Shown: in pieces, positions 43,873-53,894 of the stretch
How the letters are laid out: each line of letters begins with the position of its first letter
Numbering within the stretch: the stretch's first letter is position 1
Notes under the pieces: model-generated
Seen by the model: the letters and a program-made list of their open reading frames with translations, nothing else
Told to the model about the DNA's origin: nothing
Database searches by the model: none
Position numbers and translations under genes: made by a program
From: Flavobacterium sp. ASW18X
GTDB lineage: Bacteria; Bacteroidota; Bacteroidia; Flavobacteriales; Flavobacteriaceae
Assembly (NCBI RefSeq): GCF_005144745.1
Contig: NZ_SWKK01000012.1
Location: forward strand, 124,001 to 188,000
Reading direction: 5' to 3'
DNA: 64,000 bases

Positions 43873-44733
43873 TTATCGAGTGGTTTCTCTTTCATAATTT
43901 GTTTTGTACTCCTTGGGAGATAACTGAAACTTTTTTTTGAATGCCCTATTAAAATTGGAAAGCGAATTAAATCCTGCAGCAAAACTTATTTCATTAATAG
44001 ACATATTTGTTTCTATCAATAATTTGGTAACCACACCCAAGCGGTAATCTAACAAGTAACTGGTGAAACTTTGACTTGTTCGCTTTTTAAAAAAATGGCT
44101 AAACGCAGATTCGGACATATTGACCAATTGTGCAACTTTACCCAGCTTAATGTCTTGTTGGTAGTTTTTACGAATGTAATTGATTACCGTAGTTATTCTT
44201 CTGCTTTCTCTTTCTTGGTTATAATTAGCGCTAGGAGGATTGCTTAAAACTTTATAATCCTTAGAAATGGATAACAAATGTAAAATCTCTAAAAAAATGA
44301 GAAAAGATTTAAAGTCCCCGTTGCTTTCTATTGCGTCTATTTTTTCTTTAACCAAGCTTTTGGTAGGTTCGGCAAAAGCGATACCACGTTTAGAAAGCTC
44401 TAGTAGTTTTTTAATGTCTTTAGAGACATTGTATTCCATAAATTTGCTATGCAGAAAGTGTTCTTGAAACTGTATGGTCGTAACACTAGCTGTACTCACT
44501 AAGGCTTCTGATTTCCATAAATGTTTTAATTCTGGACCTAAAAGCGTAAGGTCTGTTTCTTCACATTTTTCTATGGAATCCCCAACGGTGCGTGTACCTT
44601 TGAAGTTGGTAATTAAATTTAATTCGTATTCATCATGAAAATGCAAAGGATAATCAAAAAGTGCATTTTCATGTTTTAAAATAACAAAAGGGTCATTAGA
44701 TTTTATGGGGGTAATTTCCTTAATCGACTTCAT
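43873..44733 (-). CDS. AraC-family transcriptional regulator (cupin sensor plus HTH)
   Basis: This is a cytoplasmic AraC regulator of 286 residues. An N-terminal cupin-like half begins with LKHENALFDYPLHFHDEYELNLI, whose HxHxxxE pattern is typical of sugar-sensing AraC proteins. The C-terminal double helix-turn-helix (about 185-284) has IKLGKVAQLVNMSESAFSHFFKKRTSQSF and AAGFNSLSNFNRAFKKKFQLSPKEYK. It is divergent from the second SusC gene, with 208 bases between, and is the natural local regulator of that locus. An inverted copy of the TATTTTTAGGTCAT box lies 80 bases upstream of its ATG. The ligand is unknown. Confidence 0.88.
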   Translation of the reverse strand: MKSIKEITPIKSNDPFVILKHENALFDYPLHFHDEYELNLITNFKGTRTVGDSIEKCEETDLTLLGPELKHLWKSEALVSTASVTTIQFQEHFLHSKFMEYNVSKDIKKLLELSKRGIAFAEPTKSLVKEKIDAIESNGDFKSFLIFLEILHLLSISKDYKVLSNPPSANYNQERESRRITTVINYIRKNYQQDIKLGKVAQLVNMSESAFSHFFKKRTSQSFTSYLLDYRLGVVTKLLIETNMSINEISFAAGFNSLSNFNRAFKKKFQLSPKEYKTNYERETTR

Positions 44734-44812
44734 TAACAGCGCTCCTCAGTAAGTAAATTTTATAAAATACTTCTCTAGAATTTTAATAATTATTTAAAGT
44801 AGTATTCAGAAT

Positions 44813-44826
44813 ATGACCTAAAAATA
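44813..44826 (-). promoter_or_regulatory. TATTTTTAGGTCAT box (inverted) between the AraC gene and the second susC
   Basis: On the minus strand this is a 14-base exact copy of 31388-31401. It sits between the divergent regulator and SusC genes and could serve either. Confidence 0.5.
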
Positions 44827-44902
44827 ATCAAAATACTATCAATAATTCAAAAAACGCACAGTTTTGAGCAAGATATATTCATAATGCACAAACTACCTAT
44901 CC

Positions 44903-44910
44903 TAATTTTG
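44903..44910 (+). promoter_or_regulatory. -7 promoter element of the second susC (TAATTTTG)
   Basis: TAATTTTG matches TAnnTTTG perfectly, 31 bases before the ATG. A -33 TTTG at normal spacing is not seen, which would fit activator dependence. Confidence 0.45.
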
Positions 44911-44941
44911 AATCTATAATTAACTAATAAACTAAAGCTAA

Positions 44942-47900
44942 ATGAAGAGGATTAACCTTTTATGGTTATTCTCCACTATGCTGATTTTGTTGTCCATGAC
45001 TACTGCACATGCGCAAATCAAAATTAGTGGAATAGTAACAGACCAAGCTGGCCAGCCGTTTCCAGGCGCCACAATTTTAGAGAAAGGTACCCAAAACGGT
45101 ACTACAACAGATTTTGATGGATTGTTTTCCTTATCGGTAAGCAATACAACAGCACAACTAGAAGTATCCTATATAGGCTTTGCTTCTAAAGTACTTGCTG
45201 TAAATGACCAGACCAATTTTACCATTATTCTGGAAGAAGATGTGTCTCAGCTAGATGAGGTAGTGGTTGTGGGTTACGGTACGGTAAAAAAGAGTGATCT
45301 TACAGGCTCTGTGGCTGCAGTAGATATGGATGATATTCCCTCTAGACCAGCAAACTCAGTAGATGGTTTATTACAAGGTCAAGTGGCAGGGGTGCAAGTT
45401 ACTGCACCTTCTGATAATCCTGGAGCCGGTGCTGTGATACGTATTAGAGGAGGTAGCTCTTTAAGAGGAGGTAATGACCCTCTAGTAGTAGTAGACGGTT
45501 TCCCGATTGGTAATGCTGGGGATTTAAAACAAATTTCGCCACAGGACATTGCTTCTATGGAGATTTTAAAAGATGCTTCTGCATCTTCCATTTACGGTTC
45601 TCGTGGTGCTAATGGTGTAATAATCATTACCACTAAAAAAGGTAAAATGAATAGTACAGAGGTCTCTATTTCCCAGCAAAATACCTTTTCCAGATTTACT
45701 TCAGAATTGAATCTTTGGAGAGACCCTGTATTGATGGCAGAGTTGAGCAACGAGGGTAGAATAAATGGAGGTTTTGTTCCGCTTTACGTAGGTGCGCCAG
45801 ACCCAAATGGCGTGTATTATCCTTCTGTAAATGAGTTAAGAAATGGTTCTTGGGCGTTTAATACACCTTGGGATAAGGTGGTCTTTAGGGACCCAATTTC
45901 TAATAACACCAATTTTGCAGTTCGTAGTCAGAATAAGGATTCGCAATTTAGTTTAAGTGGTACATATTATACTAATGAAGGGGTTTATATAGATAGTGAT
46001 TACGAGAAATTGAACGTAAACCTAAACACTTTAAGAAAATTATACGACGGTAAAGTTACGGTGGGCGCCAATGTTATCTATTCTAAAGGCAAACAGAATA
46101 ATAATAACGATTTAGCATATTGGAGAAATCCTATATTTCCTATCTATCAGAATAATGACCCTACGCAGGATTATTTTCTTATTGGGCCTCAAGATTTTAG
46201 CCACCCTATAGCCCTGACGAATACGAGGTCTAATACCAATACATTTATGGATTTTATTAGTTCTGTATTTGCAGAAATTGAGTTAAATCCATCTTTAAAA
46301 CTTAAATCGCAACTAAATTATAAGTTTGGTAAATCTACTACAGATTTCTACAATCCTAAGCGATATACTTTAGATGGTACCTTTAATAATGGTGCTGGTG
46401 GTATCAATAATTGGGAGTCTAATGAAACGGTTTCAGAAACCTTTTTAACGTTTGATAAAAAGTTAAAGGATAAACATAGTTTTAATGCTATGGGTGGAGT
46501 TTCTTATCAATATTACCAAGCCAGAACTTCAGAACTTAGAGCGTTCGATTTTTTAAATGAATCTTTAGGTAATGGCAATCTTGCGGTAGGCAATCCAGAA
46601 AAACAAAGAGTCGCCAATAGCAAAACCGAAACAGTATTGTATTCTGGTTTAGGTAGATTAAATTATGCTTATGACGATAAATATCTGGTAACTTTTACAA
46701 TGCGAGCGGATGGTTCTTCTAAATTCGGAGAAAACAATCAATGGGCTTATTTTCCTTCCGGAGCAATAGGCTGGAAACTGCATAACGAGAAATTTATTCA
46801 AGATTTAGATGTTTTTGATGAATTTAAACTTAGAGGTAGTTTTGGTATCTCTGGTAACCAAGGTATTTCTCCTTACCTAATTAACAGTAGGTATGGGCAA
46901 GACCAGTATTACGTAGATGGTTCTTGGCGTACAGCCATTGGTCCAGGATTTGTAGTTGGGCAAGACAGCCAAAGTGGTAAAAAAACTTGGGGTGGTATAC
47001 CTAATCCAGATTTAAAATGGGAGACCACAAGACAATATAATATTGGAGCAGACTTTGCTTTTTTAGATAGAAGACTAAGAATTACGGTAGATTACTATAA
47101 CAAGTATACATCAGATTTATTAAGAGAAAGATTGCTGTCTCCGTCTTCTTCTTATGATAGAATGTGGGTGAATGATGGTGAAATAGAAAACAAAGGGATA
47201 GAACTTACCTTAGATGGTACTATAATCAGTACAGACAAGTTAGATTTAGCCGGTACACTCATCATGTCTAGGAACAAAAATAAAGTGGTGAATCTAGGTG
47301 ATGCCTTGGCTTCTGGTTTAAATACAGATAAGTTAACAGGTACTAAATACGAGTTTTCTGGGAGCCAAGTAGAAGCGTTTAGAGCTATCCCTAACATATT
47401 AGCTGTGGGGCAACCTATAAATGTATTTTATGGTTACCAAGTAGATGGTATTGTGCAAAATTAAACAGAAGGCTTGGCGGCTGGATTATCTGGAAATTTA
47501 GCGCAACCGGGAGAATTTAAGTATGTAGACTTAAATGAAGATGGTGTAATAGACGAAGATGATAGAACAATAATTGGTGACCCAAATCCTGATTTTACGG
47601 CCAGTTTAAATTTACAAGCAAGATACAAACAGTTTGATTTGTCTTTGTTTTTTAATGGGGTGTTTGGGCAAGATGTTTTTAATACCAAGAAATTTGGTGA
47701 GCCTAGTAATTTACCGTTTAGGTGGACTTTGGATAATCCTACTAATGCGTATCCAAGCTTAAGAGACGGTAGAATTCTCTATATGTCAGATTGGTTTATA
47801 GACAAAGGAAGCTTTGTAAGGCTACAGAACTTAACCCTTGGCTATAGTTTTGAGGATTTAAAAATGGCATTCTTTAAATCAGGGAGAATCTCTTTAAACG

Positions 47901-48025
47901 CCACCAATTTATTTACACTTACAGATTTTGAAGGTTACGACCCAGAATTAGGAGAAAATGGTATTTACTGGGGCGGTTATCCAAAGCTTAGAAATTGGAC
48001 TATAGGACTAGAATTTACATTCTAG
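44942..48025 (+). pseudogene. SusC-type TonB-dependent transporter interrupted by an in-frame TAA
   Basis: The gene encodes a SusC-type outer-membrane porter: signal peptide (ending TTAHAQ), carboxypeptidase-regulatory-like domain, DEVVVVGYGTVKKSDLTGSV, plug with IRIRGGSSLRGGNDPLVVVDGFP and a long barrel. After codon 840 (YGYQVDGIVQN) there is a TAA at 47462-47464, and the same frame continues with TEGLAAGLSGNLAQPGEFKYVDLNEDG, a normal SusC segment, to the natural end YTF-like (GLEFTF) at 48025. A single base change thus removes the last 187 residues of the barrel. The pieces are 44942-47464 and, reopening at 47474 in the same frame, to 48025. Neighbouring genes are intact, so the lesion looks recent or is a sequencing error. 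Confidence 0.88.
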
Positions 48026-48074
48026 TAGACAACAACGAGCGTCTTAAATAATCCAGACAAAAAAGAATTTAAAA

Positions 48075-49574
48075 ATGAAAATCACTAAAATAATAATAGG
48101 AATCGTACTTCTTATAGGAGTGGTTTCTTGTGAGAGTTTAGATGTAGAACCAGAGGGTTTTTATTCTGATGAAAACTTTTATGACACCTTGGAAGATGCA
48201 GAAGCATCTTTATTATACGCCTATGATGCGTTAACATTGGTCAGCTATGCACCAGTAAGTTTTTATCTAACAGAATTAGCTTCGGATAACTGTGTGGTAA
48301 AACCAGACGAAGGAGCAGATGCACTAATGTTTGTTAATTGGCAAGTAACTGCACAAAATGAACTGTTGTCTCAATATTACAGGTCTGCCTATATAGCTAT
48401 TAACAGAGCCAATGCGGTGTTAGAAAATGTAGAGGGTAGGGGGTACAATCACGAGGAGGAAAGTAGATTACTTGGAGAAGCTTTGTTTCTAAGAGCCTAC
48501 AATCATTTTAATTTGGTTAAAGCTTTTGGCTTGGCTCCTTTGCAAAGCTCCTTAATAGATAAGCTAGACGAGACCACAGCAGTACCTCCACAAAATATGC
48601 AAGAGGTGTATAGCTTTCTAATAGCAGATTTAGAAAGAGCTGTTACTTTATTAAAAGTAAATCCAGTAGCGGGTAAGGCAGATAAAGTAGCGGCACAGGC
48701 TTTATTAGCTAAAGTGTATTTGTTTGCTGCTTCTGCTAAAGAAAGTGGTGTGCCGCAATACGACACTTTGACGGCCTCTGTAGAAGATTTATACGCAGCT
48801 GCTGCTGCAAACGCAAAGGAGGTTTTAACAGGGCAAACCACTTATGGATTTGAAGAAGACTTACAACAGATATATAATGTAGATGCACCCAACGGTAAAG
48901 AGCATATATTTATCTTGTCCATGGACCGTTCTGGTACTAATGAAGGGGATTATTCTAAGCTCTCTAAATATTTTATTCCTTGGCTGGGTGGCGCTACCGT
49001 GTATTTGCAAAATACAGATGATAGTCTAATCCCAACGCACGACGGTTGGAGTGTATTCCAGACTACTGAAAAGCTTTTTTCTGCCTACGACCCAGCAGAT
49101 AATAGAAGAAACAGTTTATTGGTTACAGAGGTATATGACCAAGAAGGTAACACCATTGGTTCTACACAAGATGGGTTAGTACCATATCCATTCACAAGAA
49201 AATATATAGACCCAAACTTTGAAGGCGATAAAACAAGCACAAGACCTTACCTAATCCGCTTTACAGATATACAGTTGGTATATGCAGAAGCAACCGCAAA
49301 TGCAGAGGGATTAGCGTATTACAATCAAGTGCGTAGAAGAGCAGGGGTAGAAGAATTGGCAAGTTTAGCAGGCATAACAACCGCACAGTTTAGAAATTTG
49401 GTTGTAGAAGAACGCCAAAGAGAATTGGCCTTTGAGGGCGATAGACTATGGGACCTTAGAAGAAAAAATTGGGTACAACAAGAGGTGCTTACAGCTGCAG
49501 GCATTTCTGCAGAAGCAGCAGCGTTTTTTCCGCTTCCGCAACGAGAAATCGATTTAAATCCTAACATCAACTAA
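48075..49574 (+). CDS. SusD/RagB-type glycan-binding lipoprotein of the second locus
   Basis: This is a surface lipoprotein partner of the adjacent SusC. The 499 residues start with a lipoprotein signal (MKITKIIIGIVLLIGVVSCESLD, Cys19). The SusD N-terminal scaffold is seen as NRANAVLENVEGRGYNHEEESRLLGEALFLRAYNHFNLVKAFG-type sequence (quoted from about residues 110-150, partly), followed by QALLAKVYLFAAS. The C-terminal signature reads VVEERQRELAFEGDRLWDLRRKNW, then FPLPQREIDLNPNI. It lies 49 bases after the SusC stop codon in the same transcript. It remains intact although SusC is interrupted. Ligand specificity cannot be read; the downstream enzymes suggest a beta-linked mannan-type glycan. 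Confidence 0.92.
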   Translation: MKITKIIIGIVLLIGVVSCESLDVEPEGFYSDENFYDTLEDAEASLLYAYDALTLVSYAPVSFYLTELASDNCVVKPDEGADALMFVNWQVTAQNELLSQYYRSAYIAINRANAVLENVEGRGYNHEEESRLLGEALFLRAYNHFNLVKAFGLAPLQSSLIDKLDETTAVPPQNMQEVYSFLIADLERAVTLLKVNPVAGKADKVAAQALLAKVYLFAASAKESGVPQYDTLTASVEDLYAAAAANAKEVLTGQTTYGFEEDLQQIYNVDAPNGKEHIFILSMDRSGTNEGDYSKLSKYFIPWLGGATVYLQNTDDSLIPTHDGWSVFQTTEKLFSAYDPADNRRNSLLVTEVYDQEGNTIGSTQDGLVPYPFTRKYIDPNFEGDKTSTRPYLIRFTDIQLVYAEATANAEGLAYYNQVRRRAGVEELASLAGITTAQFRNLVVEERQRELAFEGDRLWDLRRKNWVQQEVLTAAGISAEAAAFFPLPQREIDLNPNIN

Positions 49575-49584
49575 ACTAAAACGA

Positions 49585-51252
49585 ATGAAAAATCTATTTA
49601 AATTTTGGATCCTAGCAATCGGATTTTTGTTGGTAGGATGTACGGATGACCCATTAGAAGATTTAGAGGGTACTGCATGGCAAAAAGAACGGAATATAGT
49701 TTCTATTTTGTTAGAAGGGCAGATTGGTACTGCTCTTATAGAAAGAGATGTTGAGGAGGCTACTATTAAGGTTTTTGCTAAAACAGAAAATATAAAGGAC
49801 CTTTCTAAGGTAGCCATAAAAGATATTCAGTTGTCTTATGGTGCTTCTACAGAGCAAACGGTAGGTACAACCTTAGATTTTACTTCTGGAGAATCAATGT
49901 TAGAGATAAAATCTGGAGCTGGTGAGTCGCTAATATGGCGTATAGAATTGCTTCCATTTAAATCAGACTTAGAAGGTACTTGGTATATTGGGCAAATTGG
50001 GTTGTATGCAGACTTATTTACATGGGAGTCATGGGGATGGGAAAAGTATGAGCAAATCAATAACTACTTGCCAGAATTAAACCCAGAGTTTGATAATACT
50101 ATAACTTTTACTGTGGAAGGAGCCGATGAAAATGGGAATCCGTATGGCGTGTATGAGCACAATGCAGGTAATGACGGAGTTTATGGAAGTTTTACGGATA
50201 CAGCGAATGGGTGGGATTTTAATAGCCGATTCAGAAAGATTCCAAAAGGCACGGGGACTTGGTCTCGAAATTTTGAGCTGAATAAAGTGATTATTACCGA
50301 TGCCAACCGTGTGGTTCATGAGCTAGATTTAGAAGTGCTTGTAGCAACGGGAGAGGTTTCTTTAAAAGCAGAAGTGCCTTACCAACCAGAATTGTTTGAT
50401 TGGAATGAGCAAAACTGGTCTTATGAAGAATTGGCACACATGTCTAAGTCTATGTGGTATACGCTGACCAAAGATTATGAGGCGCAAACAGGGAATGACA
50501 TTATGAGCATTACCGTAGCAAATCAAGATGGAGATACTAGTTTTGATTATGATAACCACCAGATTACAGTCACTATACAAGATAATGAGGCAGATATTAG
50601 TGCTTTAGAAATCACAGGATTAGAATTGTCTTATGGAGCTACTGCAAACGTTACAGTTGGGGATGTCTTAAACTTTTCTGCTGGTAATACAACAACGGTA
50701 ACAGTTACGTCAGAAGCTGGTGAAAGTCAAACTTGGACCCTCAATTTAGTGGTAAAACAAGCTATTGAAGGCACCTATACTTTGGCAAGTGCTTTAATCC
50801 ACGTGAACCAAGAATGGGGCAGTGATTTTAATAAAGAAATAAGTGCTGATTTTCCTGATGCCCTGGCAGAATATGATAACCAGATACGTATTATCAATGA
50901 AGGGGTAGAAGGAGATAGGCCCTTTGGAACTATCAGCAACGAAGCAGGTGCAGACGGTATGTTTGGAGACTTTAATCACCCAGATGCGGATGTGGATTTA
51001 AATACAAAATTAAGACATCTATTGCCTACAGGGGATTCTTATTGGGAACTAGACACCACCACGGGTATTTTTTACATAGGCCTATCAAAAGATGAAATTA
51101 CATCACAAGCAACCCTTATCGCTACAGAAACGGGTTACGTGTTAGCTTTTGAGTTGCCATATAGAGAACTAGAACCACGTTGGGATTATGGTAATTATGA
51201 TAATTACATGTGCTGGACGTATAAGTACGAAGTATACATCGATAAAAACTAA
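49585..51252 (+). CDS. surface lipoprotein with duplicated Ig-like plus beta-module architecture (putative glycan-binding protein)
   Basis: The function is not recognised beyond a likely surface glycan-binding role from its place after susD, where SusE/F-type proteins occur. The 555 residues have a lipoprotein signal (LLVGC, about Cys19) and two tandem copies of a unit. Each has an Ig-like, DUF5018-like half, with IQLSYGAST..VGTTLDFTSGE in copy 1 (about 85-115) and LELSYGATANVTVGDVLNFSAG in copy 2 (about 340-365), each ending in GES..W....L. A beta module follows with LEGTWYIGQIG or IEGTYTLASAL and a conserved NEAG/NAG..G..G(S/D)F turn. Aromatic residues are frequent, as in sugar-binding faces. 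It starts ten bases after SusD. Confidence 0.7.
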   Translation: MKNLFKFWILAIGFLLVGCTDDPLEDLEGTAWQKERNIVSILLEGQIGTALIERDVEEATIKVFAKTENIKDLSKVAIKDIQLSYGASTEQTVGTTLDFTSGESMLEIKSGAGESLIWRIELLPFKSDLEGTWYIGQIGLYADLFTWESWGWEKYEQINNYLPELNPEFDNTITFTVEGADENGNPYGVYEHNAGNDGVYGSFTDTANGWDFNSRFRKIPKGTGTWSRNFELNKVIITDANRVVHELDLEVLVATGEVSLKAEVPYQPELFDWNEQNWSYEELAHMSKSMWYTLTKDYEAQTGNDIMSITVANQDGDTSFDYDNHQITVTIQDNEADISALEITGLELSYGATANVTVGDVLNFSAGNTTTVTVTSEAGESQTWTLNLVVKQAIEGTYTLASALIHVNQEWGSDFNKEISADFPDALAEYDNQIRIINEGVEGDRPFGTISNEAGADGMFGDFNHPDADVDLNTKLRHLLPTGDSYWELDTTTGIFYIGLSKDEITSQATLIATETGYVLAFELPYRELEPRWDYGNYDNYMCWTYKYEVYIDKN

Positions 51253-51271
51253 AAATCACTTAGTAAATCGC

Positions 51272-52792
51272 ATGAAGAATTTATATCATTATTCCGCTAT
51301 ATGCATGTTCATTTTTGGATTGGTTTCTTGCCAAGAAGATGATTTGAATGTAAACGAAGCAATTGCCCAAAATAGAGATATACAAATAACAAACCAAGTG
51401 GTGTCGACCAATTTTATTGGTAATGGTGTACAATGGGGCGGGTATGATATGGTGCCTACTTGGTTAGGAACAGAAACGTTGAGTGAGGAGGATTGGAGTA
51501 CCCTTTTTGCAAGAATAGACTTTTTAAGACCACCGTTTTTAAGAATTATGACGAGCCCGTCTTGGTCTTATGAAGTAAATGGTGCTTATGATGAACAATC
51601 AAAAACTGCTTCTTTGTATCGCATGCTAGACTACGCCCAAGCCAAAGGAATAGAAGTAACCTTTGGTGAATGGGGGCATGTGTATGATGGGGATATAAGC
51701 AACATAAACGGGCAATGGGTTGCAAACTCAGTAAAATTTGTAAACCATTTGATTAATGAAAAAGGGTATACTGTTATTAAAACAGTCAACATTGTAAATG
51801 AACCTAATGGCGATTGGTCTTCTACTAATGGTAACTATAACGTTTGGAGAGATGTGCAATTGATGTACTTAGCAGAAATGGAAAAGTACAATTTAGCTTC
51901 AGTTAAGCTGATGGGGCCAGATATTGCCATTTTCAATTCTGCTGCGCAAACAGAATGGTTCACTAACGCAACTGTAGATTTAGGAGATAATTTAGGTTTG
52001 TATGATATCCATGTTTATCCGGAGCAGACTACCGTTAGGAGCGGGGAATATGCAAAAATGCTACGTGCATACAAAACGATAACGCCTGCAGATAAACCAT
52101 TGGTTTTAGGAGAAATAGGGTTTAAATATGCCAATGTAGATGCTGCTTTAAAGGCTAAAAATGATGCTGCTATTGCAGAAGATGCTTTTGCCGGTCAAGA
52201 TTCTAATATGATGGTATACCAAGCTTTTTATGGTGTAGATATGGCAGATGCCTTAATCCAAACCATGAGAGAAGGATATGCTGGCTCCATTATTTGGAAT
52301 ATGGACGATGCCATGTATAATAGTCCAGATGATGGAGATTACCATACACAAAAGTTAAAACGTTGGGGCTTTTGGAACATACTAGGAGAAGAGCTGGGAG
52401 GTAAAGCTGAAGACGAAATGATTAGACCATTCTTTTATCCTGTTTCATTGTTATCTAGATTCTTCCCCGCTGGCAGTACATTGTATCAAGTTAATTTGCC
52501 AGACAAAAAAGGAGTACGTGCTATTATGGGAGAGAAAGACGGTAAATACACTATTGCATTGGTCAATTCGCACTACGTCTCCTATCCTATAAATTTAAAG
52601 TCTAATGATTTAGAGTCAATTTCAGTAGCTAAATACAGCTACAAAGCAAACCAAGATGGCAGTTTTATAGGCGCTGTAGATCTGAACGGTTTTGCCATAC
52701 CAGAGACGGAAAATATCGCTTTAAATTTAAAAGAAGGGGTAACGATAGAACTAGAGGGGCAATCTTTTGTCTTGTTTACCAATATGGAGTAA
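51272..52792 (+). CDS. putative clan GH-A glycoside hydrolase lipoprotein, paralogue 1 (GH5/GH39-like)
   Basis: This is a predicted surface or periplasmic glycosidase. From the ATG at 51272 it has 506 residues with a lipoprotein signal (ending GLVSC). A TIM-barrel-like region follows with FIGNGVQWGGYD, VTFGEWGHVY, and TVNIVNEPNGDW supplying the acid/base Glu. YDIHVYP comes next, then PLVLGEIGFKY supplying the probable nucleophile Glu. IIWNMDDAMY and RPFFYPVSLL precede a small C-terminal beta domain. The NEP...GE layout fits clan GH-A, but no family number is certain. The product is a close paralogue of the protein encoded at 53878-55461. In-frame starts from 51188 overlap the previous gene and would bury the signal peptide, so they were rejected. 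Confidence 0.72.
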   Translation: MKNLYHYSAICMFIFGLVSCQEDDLNVNEAIAQNRDIQITNQVVSTNFIGNGVQWGGYDMVPTWLGTETLSEEDWSTLFARIDFLRPPFLRIMTSPSWSYEVNGAYDEQSKTASLYRMLDYAQAKGIEVTFGEWGHVYDGDISNINGQWVANSVKFVNHLINEKGYTVIKTVNIVNEPNGDWSSTNGNYNVWRDVQLMYLAEMEKYNLASVKLMGPDIAIFNSAAQTEWFTNATVDLGDNLGLYDIHVYPEQTTVRSGEYAKMLRAYKTITPADKPLVLGEIGFKYANVDAALKAKNDAAIAEDAFAGQDSNMMVYQAFYGVDMADALIQTMREGYAGSIIWNMDDAMYNSPDDGDYHTQKLKRWGFWNILGEELGGKAEDEMIRPFFYPVSLLSRFFPAGSTLYQVNLPDKKGVRAIMGEKDGKYTIALVNSHYVSYPINLKSNDLESISVAKYSYKANQDGSFIGAVDLNGFAIPETENIALNLKEGVTIELEGQSFVLFTNME

Positions 52793-52847
52793 CACCAATC
52801 ATAAAATCATAAAATAAACAGCAAAACAACGCATAGTTAATTACAAG

Positions 52848-53894
52848 ATGAATATAGTAAGTGATAATAAGCAAGTGGCTACAATAAAACTAAATAAGCA
52901 TCCAGAGAATCCAATTTTTAGTCCAAATCCAGATAACCATTGGGAGAATTTGGTAGTATGTAATCCTGGAGTTTGGTATGAGGATGGTAAGTTTACCATG
53001 CTTTATAGAGCAGCAGGTAATGATGAAGAGCATTATATAAGATTTGGTCTTGCAGAGAGTACAGACGGTGTTCATTTTAAAAGAATGAGTAAGGACCCCA
53101 TATTTTCTCCCAGTATAGATGGACCAGATATGGGTGGGGTAGAAGACCCCAGAATTGTAAAATTTGGAGAGGAATATTATATAACTTATGCGTATAGACC
53201 TTTTCCTCCTGGACAATATTGGAAGTTTGAGCATGATGTTATTTTAGTGCCAGAATCTGGAGAAGATACCCCACATGTTTATAAAAATAACGTAGCCAAT
53301 TCTGGATTAGCTATATCCAAAGATTTAAAAACATTTAAACGTCTAGGCCGCATCACAACTGCAAATCTAGACGATAGAGACGTGATTCTTTTTCCAGAAA
53401 AAATTAATGGAAAGTATGCTATGTTACACCGTCCAAAAGAATGGATAGGAGAAGCATACGGCACTAATAGACCAGCAATTTGGATTCGTTTTTCAGATGA
53501 TTTAATGGTTTGGGAAGAGCCTAGTACATTACTTATTGCAGGTATAGAAGGCACTTGGGAAGAAAAAGTGGGAGGTAGTACACCTCCATTACGTACCAAA
53601 GATGGATGGTTAATTATTTACCATGGCGTAGAAAATGGCGGATTAGGGTACTACCGTGTTGGAGCTGCATTATTAGATTTAGAAGACCCAACTAAGGTTA
53701 TTGGTAGGTTAGAAGATTGGATAATGGAGCCAGAAGCTGATTATGAAATAGAAGGCTATTACAACGGGTGTGTTTTCCCAACAGGGAACATGATTATAGA
53801 AGATACGTTGTACGTTTATTATGGTGCAGCAGATAAGTATATTGGTTTAGCAACATGTAACATCAATCAGTTATTAGATGCATTTAAACAATAA
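52848..53894 (+). CDS. GH130 family beta-mannoside phosphorylase or mannosidase
   Basis: GH130 enzymes are five-bladed propellers that phosphorolyse or hydrolyse beta-1,4- or beta-1,2-mannosides. The 348 residues have no signal peptide, so the enzyme is cytoplasmic and would act on imported oligosaccharides. Visible motifs are HPENPIFSPNPDNHWE at the N-terminus, CNPGVWYEDGKFTMLYRA, the catalytic-Asp segment MGGVEDPRIVKF (about 103-114), NLDDRDVILFPEKINGKYAMLHRP and GGSTPPLRTKDGWLIIYHGVE. The subfamily and the choice of phosphorolysis versus hydrolysis depend on phosphate-binding residues that cannot be aligned here. Its end overlaps the next gene's start by 17 bases. Confidence 0.88.
   Translation: MNIVSDNKQVATIKLNKHPENPIFSPNPDNHWENLVVCNPGVWYEDGKFTMLYRAAGNDEEHYIRFGLAESTDGVHFKRMSKDPIFSPSIDGPDMGGVEDPRIVKFGEEYYITYAYRPFPPGQYWKFEHDVILVPESGEDTPHVYKNNVANSGLAISKDLKTFKRLGRITTANLDDRDVILFPEKINGKYAMLHRPKEWIGEAYGTNRPAIWIRFSDDLMVWEEPSTLLIAGIEGTWEEKVGGSTPPLRTKDGWLIIYHGVENGGLGYYRVGAALLDLEDPTKVIGRLEDWIMEPEADYEIEGYYNGCVFPTGNMIIEDTLYVYYGAADKYIGLATCNINQLLDAFKQ

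Noticed and set aside
47462-47474. Programmed frameshift or true gene boundary in the second SusC
   Set aside because: The frame before and after the TAA is the same and the family sequence is continuous, so a single nonsense codon is the simplest explanation. No slippery site is needed.
51188-51271. Upstream starts for the first clan GH-A hydrolase
   Set aside because: They lie inside the preceding gene's coding sequence and would bury the lipoprotein signal. The ATG at 51272 follows that gene's stop codon.
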